Source: Lentzea albidocapillata
GTDB lineage: Bacteria > Actinomycetota > Actinomycetes > Mycobacteriales > Pseudonocardiaceae
NCBI RefSeq assembly: GCF_000719115.1
Contig: NZ_JOEA01000006.1
Span: forward strand, 186,001-250,000
Reading direction: 5' to 3'
DNA: 64,000 nucleotides
This document shows, one piece after another, positions 34,650-42,850 of the stretch. The notes beneath the pieces were generated by a model, which was not told the origin of the DNA, did no database searches, and was given only the letters and a program-made list of their open reading frames with translations. A program made the position numbers and the translations under genes. The stretch's first letter is position 1. The number at the start of each line of letters is the position of its first letter.

Positions 34650-37600
34650 GTGATCCTGCTGCTGTCGACCTCCGACACCGACCTGCTGTCGGCGCGTGCG
34701 AGCGGTGCCGAATACCGGCTCGGCAACCCCGCCCGCCTCACCGTCGACGACCTGCCCGCGCTGGTCGACGGCGTCGAGCTCGTCCTCGTGCGCATTCTCG
34801 GCGGCCGCCGGATGTGGGAGGAAGGCCTCGACTGGCTGCTGGCCGGCGGGCTGCCCGTCGTCGTGCTCGGTGGTGAGCAACAGCCCGACGCGGCGCTGAT
34901 GGAGCTGTCGACGGTGCCCGGTGGCGTCTGCGCGGAGGCGCACCTCTACCTCGCGCACGGCGGCCCGGCGAACCTCACCGAGCTGCACAAGTTCCTGTCC
35001 GACACCGTGCTGCTGACCGGCCACGGCTTCGAGGCCCCCGCCGCCACCCCCTCGTGGGGTGTGCTGGAGCGGGAGACCGAGGGCACCGGTCCGACGGTCG
35101 CGGTGCTCTACTACCGCGCACACCACGTGGCCGGGAACACGGCGTTCGTGCACGCCCTGTGCGACGCGATCGAGGCCAAGGGCGGCAGGCCGCTGCCGGT
35201 CTACTGCTCCTCGCTGCGCACCGCCGAACCCGAGCTGCTCGACACGCTGCGCCAGGCCGACGCGCTGGTCGTGACGGTGCTCGCGGCCGGCGGCACGAAC
35301 CCCGCCAAGGCGTCCGCCGGTGGCGACGACGACGCGTGGGACGTCGGTGCGCTGGCCGCGCTCGACGTGCCGATCCTGCAGGGCCTGTGCCTCACGTCGA
35401 GCCGCGAGTCGTGGGACTCCAACGACGACGGACTGTCTCCTTTGGACACCGCGACCCAGGTCGCGATCCCCGAGTTCGACGGCCGGATCATCACGGTTCC
35501 GTTCTCCTTCAAGGAGATCGACTCCGACGGCCTCACCGTCTACGTCGCCGACCCGGAACGGGCGCTGCGCGTCGCGGGCATCGCGGTCCGGCACGGCCGT
35601 CTGCGCCACATCCCGGTCGCGGAGCGCAAGGTCGTCGTGATGCTGTCGGCGTACCCGACGAAGCACTCCCGCATCGGCAACGCGGTCGGGCTCGACACAC
35701 CTGCGTCGACCGTACGGCTGCTGAAGGCCATGCAGGAGCACGGTTACGACATCGGCGACGCGCTGCCGGGGGTGCAGGAGCTCGACGGCGACAAGCTGAT
35801 CCACGCGCTGATCGCCGCCGGTGGCCAGGACGCCGACTGGCTGACGCAGGAGCAGTTCGAGAGCAACCCGATCCGCATCGCGGCGGCCGACTACCGCGAG
35901 TTCCACGAGACGCTGCCCGACGAGTTCCGCGCGTCAATGCGCGAGCACTGGGGCGAGGCGCCGGGCTCGTTGTTCGTCGACTTCTCGAAGTCGAAGGACG
36001 GCGAGATCGTGCTGGCCGCGCTGCGGTCCGGCAACGTCGCGGTGATCGTCCAGCCGCCGCGCGGGTTCGGTGAGAACCCGATCGCGATCTACCACGACCC
36101 CGACCTGCCGCCGTCGCACCACTACCTCGCGGCGTACCGGTGGATCGAGTCGAACTTCGGCGCCGACGCCGTCGTGCACGTCGGCAAGCACGGCAACCTG
36201 GAGTGGTTGCCGGGCAAGACGGTCGGCATGTCGGCGTCCTGCGGCACGGACGCGGCGCTCGGCGACCTGCCGCTGATCTACCCGTTCCTCGTCAACGACC
36301 CCGGCGAGGGCACGCAGGCCAAGCGGCGTGCGCACGCCACGCTGGTCGACCACCTCGTGCCGCCGATGGCCCGCGCCGACAGCTACGGCGACATCGCGCG
36401 CCTGGAGCAGTTGCTCGACGAGTACGGGAACATCTCCGCGATGGACCCGGCCAAGGTACCGGCGATCCGCGCGCAGATCTGGACGCTGATCAAGGCCGCG
36501 AAGCTCGACCACGACCTGGGACTCGACGACCGGCCCCACGACGCGGAGTTCGACGAGTTCATCCTGCACGTCGACGGCTGGCTGTGCGAGGTCAAGGACG
36601 TCCAGATCCGCGACGGCCTGCACATCCTCGGAGAAGCGCCGACGGGTTCGGTCCGCGTCAACCTCGTGCTCGCGATGCTGCAGGCACGGCAGATGTGGGG
36701 CGGTCAGGTCGCCGCGCTGCCCGGCCTGCGCGAGGCTCTGGGACTCACGACCACGGGCCGCGAAGACGTTGACGCCGTGGAGGAACAGGCTCGCGTACTC
36801 GTCCAGGCGATGGAGGACGCGGGCTGGGATCGTTCCGCCGCAGCGGGTCTGCACGAGTCCGAGGACGTGCGGAAGATCCTGGAGTTCGCGGCGGTCGAGG
36901 TCGTGCCCCGGCTCGCGCGCACCACGGACGAGATGACGAACGTCCTGCACGCGCTGGACGGCGGCTACATCCCGGCCGGCCCGTCCGGTTCTCCGTTGCG
37001 CGGCCTGGTGAACGTGCTGCCGACCGGCCGCAACTTCTACTCGGTCGACCCGAAGGCCATCCCGTCGCGCCTGGCGTGGGAGACCGGCCAGGCGATGGCC
37101 GACTCGCTGCTGGAGCGCTACCGCTCCGAGAACGACGGTGAGTGGCCGCCGTCGGTCGGCCTCTCGGTCTGGGGCACGTCCGCGATGCGCACCGCCGGCG
37201 ACGACATCGCCGAGGTGTTCTCGCTGCTCGGCGTCCGGCCGGTGTGGGACGACCAGTCGCGCCGTGTCACCGGTCTCGAAGTCATTCCGCTGGAGGAGTT
37301 GGGCCGGCCGCGCGTCGACGTCACGATCCGGATCTCCGGCTTCTTCCGCGACGCCTTCCCGCACGTCGTGTCCATGTTGGACGATGCCGTGCAGCTGGTG
37401 GCCGCGCTGGACGAGCCCGCGGAGCACAACTTCGTGCGGGCACACATGCTCAAGGACCTGGAGGAGCACGGCGACCAGCGCCGGGCCACGTTGCGCGTCT
37501 TCGGTTCCAAGCCCGGCGCGTACGGCGCGGGCGTGCTGCCGTTGATCGACAGCCGCAACTGGCGCGACTCGTCCGACATCGCCGAGGTCTACGCGGTGTG

Positions 37601-38213
37601 GGGCGGCTACGCGTACGGGCGCGGGGTCGACGGTGTGGCGGCACGGGCGGACATGGAGTCGGCGTACCGGCGGATCGCGGTGGCGGCCAAGAACATCGAC
37701 ACGCGCGAGCACGACATCGCCGACTCGGACGACTACTTCCAGTACCACGGCGGCATGGTCACGATGGTGAAGGCGTTGACGGGCAAGGCACCCGCCGCGT
37801 ACGTCGGTGACAGCACGCGCCCCGAGGCCGTCCGCACGCGCACGCTGACCGAGGAGACCTCACGGATCTTCCGGGCCCGCGTGGTGAACCCGCGCTGGAT
37901 CGGCGCGATGCGCAACCACGGGTACAAGGGCGCGTTCGAGCTGCAGGCGACGGTCGAGTACCTGTTCGGCTACGACGCCACGACCGGCGTCGTAGCGGAC
38001 TGGATGTACGAGAAGCTGACCGAGAGCTACGTGCTCGATCCGGAGACCCGGAAGTTCCTGCAGACGTCGAACCCCTGGGCGTTGCACGGCATCGCCGAGC
38101 GTCTGCTGGAGGCGGCCGAGCGCAAGATGTGGGAGCACCCGGAGGAGTCCACTCTGGACGCGCTGCGGGCGGCCTACCTGGAGACCGAGGGCGACCTGGA
38201 GGACGGCGTCTGA
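34650..38213 (+). CDS. cobN: cobaltochelatase subunit CobN
   Basis: Large ATP-dependent cobalt chelatase subunit of 1187 residues, the usual size. The GTG start is preceded by GGGATGGAG. CobN-type segments include HVGKHGNLEWLPGK in the middle and PTGRNFYSVDPKAIPSR. It works with CobS/CobT-type ATPases, which are not in this window, to insert cobalt into hydrogenobyrinic acid diamide. Controlled by the riboswitch just upstream. The last 40 bases overlap the convergent regulator gene. Confidence 0.95.
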   Translation: MILLLSTSDTDLLSARASGAEYRLGNPARLTVDDLPALVDGVELVLVRILGGRRMWEEGLDWLLAGGLPVVVLGGEQQPDAALMELSTVPGGVCAEAHLYLAHGGPANLTELHKFLSDTVLLTGHGFEAPAATPSWGVLERETEGTGPTVAVLYYRAHHVAGNTAFVHALCDAIEAKGGRPLPVYCSSLRTAEPELLDTLRQADALVVTVLAAGGTNPAKASAGGDDDAWDVGALAALDVPILQGLCLTSSRESWDSNDDGLSPLDTATQVAIPEFDGRIITVPFSFKEIDSDGLTVYVADPERALRVAGIAVRHGRLRHIPVAERKVVVMLSAYPTKHSRIGNAVGLDTPASTVRLLKAMQEHGYDIGDALPGVQELDGDKLIHALIAAGGQDADWLTQEQFESNPIRIAAADYREFHETLPDEFRASMREHWGEAPGSLFVDFSKSKDGEIVLAALRSGNVAVIVQPPRGFGENPIAIYHDPDLPPSHHYLAAYRWIESNFGADAVVHVGKHGNLEWLPGKTVGMSASCGTDAALGDLPLIYPFLVNDPGEGTQAKRRAHATLVDHLVPPMARADSYGDIARLEQLLDEYGNISAMDPAKVPAIRAQIWTLIKAAKLDHDLGLDDRPHDAEFDEFILHVDGWLCEVKDVQIRDGLHILGEAPTGSVRVNLVLAMLQARQMWGGQVAALPGLREALGLTTTGREDVDAVEEQARVLVQAMEDAGWDRSAAAGLHESEDVRKILEFAAVEVVPRLARTTDEMTNVLHALDGGYIPAGPSGSPLRGLVNVLPTGRNFYSVDPKAIPSRLAWETGQAMADSLLERYRSENDGEWPPSVGLSVWGTSAMRTAGDDIAEVFSLLGVRPVWDDQSRRVTGLEVIPLEELGRPRVDVTIRISGFFRDAFPHVVSMLDDAVQLVAALDEPAEHNFVRAHMLKDLEEHGDQRRATLRVFGSKPGAYGAGVLPLIDSRNWRDSSDIAEVYAVWGGYAYGRGVDGVAARADMESAYRRIAVAAKNIDTREHDIADSDDYFQYHGGMVTMVKALTGKAPAAYVGDSTRPEAVRTRTLTEETSRIFRARVVNPRWIGAMRNHGYKGAFELQATVEYLFGYDATTGVVADWMYEKLTESYVLDPETRKFLQTSNPWALHGIAERLLEAAERKMWEHPEESTLDALRAAYLETEGDLEDGV

Positions 38214-38851
38214 TCGAGCCGGACGCAGCAGTGACCCGGTGACGGATCGAGGCGGGCGGACACGCCGTTCGCCCCGATACCGTCCAGCAGACCGCTGACC
38301 ATGCACAGGTTCATCCCGCACACGAGCTCCGTGTGCCGGTGCGCCAGGCTGTGGAACGGGCAGTTGCCCAGCAGGATCGAGCCGCCGTCCTCGCGCGGTT
38401 CGAAACCGAAGTCCGCCAACGCTTCCGTCACGCCGCCCGGGGCCTGCGCCGCCAGGTCCGCGCCCCACTCGTAGGCGCGCCGGTTCAGGACCTCGCGCGC
38501 CGGTTCCCCCGTGGTCTCGGCTTCCACCAACGCGTCCGTGAGCAGATGACTCGCGGCCTCGTACCGGCGATCGGGCAGCGACACCTCGATCTGCTCCTCG
38601 GAACGCTGGTAGAGCTTCGCCGGACGACCGGCCCCAGGCCCGCTGCGCCCGGTTCGCCGCTGGTGCACCACTGTGAGAAGGCCCATCTCGACCAGCTTGT
38701 CGAGGTGGAACGCGGCCGTCGTGCGCGGCAGTTCGACGGCCTGCGCCGCCTCGTCCTTGCTGATGGGGGAGGTTTGCCGCGCCACGAAGTCGTAGAGCCT
38801 GCGGCGGTTCGGTTCGTCGAGGGCCGCTACGGCGGCGACGGGGTCGGCCAT
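38174..38851 (-). CDS. ArsR/SufR-like regulator with Cys-rich C-terminus
   Basis: Regulator of 225 residues. A winged helix (about 5-65; RTTAAFHLDKLVEMGLLT) is followed by a C-terminal domain with Cys164, Cys178, Cys183 and Cys208-209 (NCPFHSLAHR, LVCGMNLC, GHCC). This resembles SufR-type iron-sulfur sensors but spacing differs. It may sense iron-sulfur status, metal or redox. It is divergent from folE with only 18 bases between its ATG and the folE -35 element. AGGAG lies upstream of the start. Confidence 0.75.
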   Translation of the reverse strand: MADPVAAVAALDEPNRRRLYDFVARQTSPISKDEAAQAVELPRTTAAFHLDKLVEMGLLTVVHQRRTGRSGPGAGRPAKLYQRSEEQIEVSLPDRRYEAASHLLTDALVEAETTGEPAREVLNRRAYEWGADLAAQAPGGVTEALADFGFEPREDGGSILLGNCPFHSLAHRHTELVCGMNLCMVSGLLDGIGANGVSARLDPSPGHCCVRLDQTPSSRSPSVSR

Positions 38852-38869
38852 CTCTAAAATCTACTCCTG

Positions 38870-38899
38870 TTGACTAAATTCGGCCAGCGACTCTACCGT
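38870..38899 (+). promoter_or_regulatory. folE promoter (-35 TTGACT, -10 TACCGT)
   Basis: TTGACT (38870-38875), an 18-base spacer and TACCGT (38894-38899) lie six bases before the ATG at 38906, giving a leaderless transcript. The TTG of the -35 could be mistaken for an upstream start codon. Confidence 0.7.
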
Positions 38900-38905
38900 G
38901 GCGGC

Positions 38906-39454
38906 ATGGACCTCGAAGCGGCGCAGCAGGCGGTCACGGACCTGCTCAAGGCTCTGGGCAAGGACCCGTACTCGGTGCATCTCGCCGACACTCCGCGCCG
39001 CGTCGCCGAGGCGTACGCGGAGATGCTGACCCCGCGCGAGTTCACCATGACGACGTTCCCCAACGACGAGGGCTACGACGAGCTCGTGCTCGCGCGCAGC
39101 ATTCCCGTGCAGTCGTTGTGCGAGCACCACATGCTGCCGTTCCATGGTGTCGCGCACGTCGGATACCTGCCGGGAGAACGGATCCTGGGCCTGTCGAAGC
39201 TCGCGCGCGTCGTGGAGATGTTCGCGCGCGACCTCCAGGTGCAGGAACGGCTCACCAAGCAGGTCGCCGACTGGCTGCAGGACCAGCTGCAGCCTTTGGG
39301 GGTCGGTGTCGTGATCGAGGCCGAGCACATGTGCATGGCGCACCGGGGTGTGCGGGTCAGCGGATCCCGCACGATCACGTCGGCGTTGAAAGGCGTGCTG
39401 CGGAAGGATCCCGCGTCACGTCAGGAGTTCTTCACCCTCGTTCACGCGGCCTGA
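38906..39454 (+). CDS. folE: GTP cyclohydrolase I
   Basis: FolE of 182 residues from the leaderless ATG. Zinc ligands are C72 and H75 in SLCEHHMLPFHG and C143 in HMCMAHRG. It converts GTP to dihydroneopterin triphosphate for folate or pterins. It is slightly shorter than typical at the N-terminus. No other folate gene is near, so it may be a second copy. The last 13 bases overlap the convergent EF-hand gene. Confidence 0.93.
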   Translation: MDLEAAQQAVTDLLKALGKDPYSVHLADTPRRVAEAYAEMLTPREFTMTTFPNDEGYDELVLARSIPVQSLCEHHMLPFHGVAHVGYLPGERILGLSKLARVVEMFARDLQVQERLTKQVADWLQDQLQPLGVGVVIEAEHMCMAHRGVRVSGSRTITSALKGVLRKDPASRQEFFTLVHAA

Positions 39455-39957
39455 ACGGGCCCGAACACGTAGGAGCCGGCGGCGTCCGCGTCGTCGCCCG
39501 CCCAGAACTCCGCCCACAGCGTGGCGAACTCGGCCCGCGACAGCCTGCCGTCCCCGTCGAGGTCCAGCACCGTGAAGTCGGTCGAGGCCTCGCGCCCGAG
39601 CCAGGCCTCGACCATCACCCGGTACTCGGCCTCGGACACGTAGTCGTCGCCGTCCGCGTCCACGGCACCGAACATCGCGTCCGCCGTTCCGAGAACGGGC
39701 TCGATGTTGTCCGGCAGCACGTCGACGACGTTCAGCACGTCGTCCAGGGTCACCCTGTCCGCGCCGCCCGCTGCCGACCGAAGCATCGTCCACCAGCCCA
39801 GCATCACCTGGGACAGCAGCTTCTCGTCGCTGCCGCCCAGGTCGGCCCAGCGCGTGGCGAGGAGCCGGAAGTCCTCCTCGGTCAGATAGCCGTCACCGGT
39901 GGCGTCCATGGCCCCGAAGACCAGAACGACCTTGCTGCGCTGAAATTCGCTCGCCAT
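39442..39957 (-). CDS. EF-hand calcium-binding protein
   Basis: Calerythrin-like protein of 171 residues. Canonical loops are at 18-29 (DATGDGYLTEED), 100-111 (DADGDDYVSEAE) and 132-143 (DLDGDGRLSRAE); the second hand near 66-77 is degenerate. Cytoplasmic calcium buffer or sensor. TATCGT lies eight bases before the ATG, so it may be leaderless. Confidence 0.9.
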   Translation of the reverse strand: MASEFQRSKVVLVFGAMDATGDGYLTEEDFRLLATRWADLGGSDEKLLSQVMLGWWTMLRSAAGGADRVTLDDVLNVVDVLPDNIEPVLGTADAMFGAVDADGDDYVSEAEYRVMVEAWLGREASTDFTVLDLDGDGRLSRAEFATLWAEFWAGDDADAAGSYVFGPVQAA

Positions 39958-40014
39958 GCGCAGGGACGATAGGCCGAATGCCGCAATCAGGACTATCGGC
40001 CGAATGGGTCCGAA

Positions 40015-42570
40015 CTAGTCCACGAACAGAGCATCGGCCAGCTGCAAACGGCCGGATACCCCCAGCTTCCGGTAGATGCCCGAGAGCACGCCTTCTACCG
40101 CAGCCGGGGCCATGAGCAGCGTGGATGCGATCTCGTCGTTCGAACGGCCACGTGCCGCCAGCTCCGCCACCTGGTGCTCCGTCGGGGTGAGCGCGGTCGG
40201 CCCGGTCTGCCGCATCCGCCGAGGTCCGGCGCTCGTCGCCACCAGTTCGGAGTAGGCCCGCGCGGCCATCGCGACTGATCCGCACTTCTGCGCCAGGTCG
40301 ACGGCGTCACGCAGGCACGTCCGCGCGAACGCGGTGTCGCCCTGGCGCCGCACCACGACGCCGAGGTCCACCAACGCGCGTGCCAGCTCCAGGCGGGCGG
40401 GGGAGGCGCGGAGCACCCGTACGGCCTCCTCCAGCAACGTCCGCCCGGCCGTTCCCGCCGTCACGCGGCCCTCCGCGCGCAACGCCATGCCCAACGCCCT
40501 GGGCGCGCCCCAGACGCGGGCGAGCGCCACCTCTTCCTGGGCCAGGTCGCGCGCCCGTTCGCCGTCGCCCATCGCCGCGCAGGCCAGGGCCGCTCCGGAG
40601 CGCCACGACAGCGCCGCCGGGTTGCGGTACGGCCAGGCGGCGCAGTGCCGTCCGGCGGCCAGGAACGCTTCCAGGGCATCGTGATCGTCGCCTCGCGCCG
40701 TCAGCACGCGGCCCCGCACGGTCAGCACGCCGCCGAACGACCACGTGCGCCGCGCCTCGTCCGTCGAGGCCTCGGCGATCACCGCGGCGGCCTCGTCGAG
40801 ACGGCCCTCCTCGAGCAGGATGTCGGCGAGCAACGCGGCGTGCCAGGTGGAGACGGCGTGCCAGCGCCGGTCCTGCCGCAGGTGGTCGGCCGCCACCAGC
40901 AGGTCGGCGCGGGCGGAGGCGAGATCTCCCTTGCGGCGCTGGACGTTCGCGCGCATCACGTTCGTCAGCGCGCGCAACGCCGGTGCCTGCGCCCGGTCGA
41001 CCTCGTCCAGCACGGCCAGTGCCTCGTCCAGCGAGTCGGCCAGGTTCAGCGTCATCGCGGACGTCAGCGCGGCGAGCACCCCGTCGGGCGAGACGAGCCG
41101 GACGGCCTCGGTGGCGCTGATGTCCCCGACCATCACGCGGTGCAGCACCCCGGCGGGCGTGTCGAGCGAGACGGCCGACGGCACGGCCTCCTGCCACACC
41201 AGTCCGTGCACCGCCAGATGTGCTTGTGCGCAAGAGGATTCGCGCGACAGGACCGCCGGGATCTCGGCGGGACTGCCTTCGGCGTGCAGGGCGTAGGACA
41301 ACGCGATCGCGGACTCGACATCGTCCACATCGGACTGCAGCGCTTCGCGCAACCGGGCCGTCGCGTCGGGCAGGTTGCCGACCAGCTCGGCGATTCCCAG
41401 CAGCCGCAACGCCCGCGACGGGTTCGCCACCGGTTCGCGCAACGCCCGCCACAGCAACCGCGCGGCACCGGGCGTGTCGCCGTGGCTCACCGCCTCCTGC
41501 GCGGCCCGGTCGAGCACCTCGCCCGCCCACGGTTCCAGGCCCGGCGCGGTCTCCAGCAGGTGGTCGGCCACCGCCCGGTCCGAGGCGCCGTGCGTCCGCA
41601 ACGAGCGCGCGGCCCGCAGGTGCAACTCGGCCCGTGCCGCAGCGGGCATGTCGCTGAGCACCGCGGGCCCGGCCACGCCGAGCAGTTCGACGGTGTGCAC
41701 GGCCTCGGCGAGCTCCACCGGGCTCAGCCGCGTCAGTTCGGCGAGCACGCCGGGATGCGGGGACGGCCCGAGCGCGGCCAGGCAGTGTGCCGTGGTCACG
41801 ACGGGAGCGGACCGGCGGCGCAGCCTGGCCGCCATGATCTCGCCGGACACCTCCGCGCCGTGCCGGGCCACCCGCCAGGCGGCCTCAGCGGTCGGCGGGA
41901 CCCCGTCCTCCGCCAGGGCCCTGACGAGCCGGGTCACCGCCAGCGGGTTGCCGCCGGTCGCGTCGAAGCAGGCGGCCGTGAACTCGGGCGCGGCCTCGCC
42001 CAGTTCCGCCGAGACGAGACGGTCCGTCTCGGCGGAGGTGAGGTTGTCCAGCGTCACCCGCCGGCACGAAGCCATGATCTCGCCGAACGACGGGTCGTCA
42101 CACCGTTCGCCCAGGCCCACGGCCAGCACGACGGCGATGCGCAACCGCTGCACCCTCAACGCCAGATAGGCGAGCCAGCGAAGGGACGCGGCATCGGCCC
42201 AGTGTGCGTCGTCCACGACGACGAGCAGGTCGCCACGTGCGGCCAGTGCCGCGGCCAGCCGGTAAACGCCGTGCAGCACGGGGAAATCAGCCGTCATCGC
42301 GGTGAGCTGCAGCGCGCCCGTCGCTTCCGCGGGCACGAGATCTGAATCGACCAGGTCGAACAGCTGGGCCACGATCCCGAACGGAAGATCGCTTTCCAAT
42401 GCACTTCCGCGCGCTCGCACGACCTGCCTGCCGGATGTTTCCCAGCGCGCGGCGAGGTCGTCCAGGGTCGCCGTCTTCCCCGTGCCGGGTGCGCCTTCCA
42501 CCACCGTGGTCGTGCCCGGCGCCGCCTGATCGCCGATTCCGGCGCACCATACTTTCAGCCGGTTTTCCAA
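40015..42570 (-). CDS. large ATP-binding LuxR regulator (LAL type)
   Basis: Regulator of 851 residues from TTG 42570 (GGAGAG upstream). The P-loop GAPGTGKT is at 26-33, Walker B is in LLVVVDDAHW near 113, a long TPR-like helical middle follows, and the C-terminal LuxR HTH is intact (about 790-845; LTPTEHQVAELAARGRSNDEIASTLL). Such proteins often act as cluster activators. Divergent from a second giant regulator at 42851. Confidence 0.88.
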   Translation of the reverse strand: MENRLKVWCAGIGDQAAPGTTTVVEGAPGTGKTATLDDLAARWETSGRQVVRARGSALESDLPFGIVAQLFDLVDSDLVPAEATGALQLTAMTADFPVLHGVYRLAAALAARGDLLVVVDDAHWADAASLRWLAYLALRVQRLRIAVVLAVGLGERCDDPSFGEIMASCRRVTLDNLTSAETDRLVSAELGEAAPEFTAACFDATGGNPLAVTRLVRALAEDGVPPTAEAAWRVARHGAEVSGEIMAARLRRRSAPVVTTAHCLAALGPSPHPGVLAELTRLSPVELAEAVHTVELLGVAGPAVLSDMPAAARAELHLRAARSLRTHGASDRAVADHLLETAPGLEPWAGEVLDRAAQEAVSHGDTPGAARLLWRALREPVANPSRALRLLGIAELVGNLPDATARLREALQSDVDDVESAIALSYALHAEGSPAEIPAVLSRESSCAQAHLAVHGLVWQEAVPSAVSLDTPAGVLHRVMVGDISATEAVRLVSPDGVLAALTSAMTLNLADSLDEALAVLDEVDRAQAPALRALTNVMRANVQRRKGDLASARADLLVAADHLRQDRRWHAVSTWHAALLADILLEEGRLDEAAAVIAEASTDEARRTWSFGGVLTVRGRVLTARGDDHDALEAFLAAGRHCAAWPYRNPAALSWRSGAALACAAMGDGERARDLAQEEVALARVWGAPRALGMALRAEGRVTAGTAGRTLLEEAVRVLRASPARLELARALVDLGVVVRRQGDTAFARTCLRDAVDLAQKCGSVAMAARAYSELVATSAGPRRMRQTGPTALTPTEHQVAELAARGRSNDEIASTLLMAPAAVEGVLSGIYRKLGVSGRLQLADALFVD

Positions 42571-42850
42571 GATCTCTCCACAATCCGCCGCTGAAAGCTC
42601 AGCGGAATTGATGCTAGGAGAAAGCGCTCCACTTGCCCAGGTAAAGCTTCCTGCACTATGGGCGTCTCAACAGGATGGCGGCACGTATGATCCCGCGGGC
42701 TACTACTCGAATGGGTAGCGTCAGGCCTGGAGACTGCGCTTCGAGGTCGTCCCGACGGCGTAGAAGGGCCGCTCGGGGCTGGTCGTGGTGCTGGTCGTTG
42801 TGGTAATGCAGCGCTTGTTCTCCGCCGCCGCGGAGCGAAAGGAATAATGG

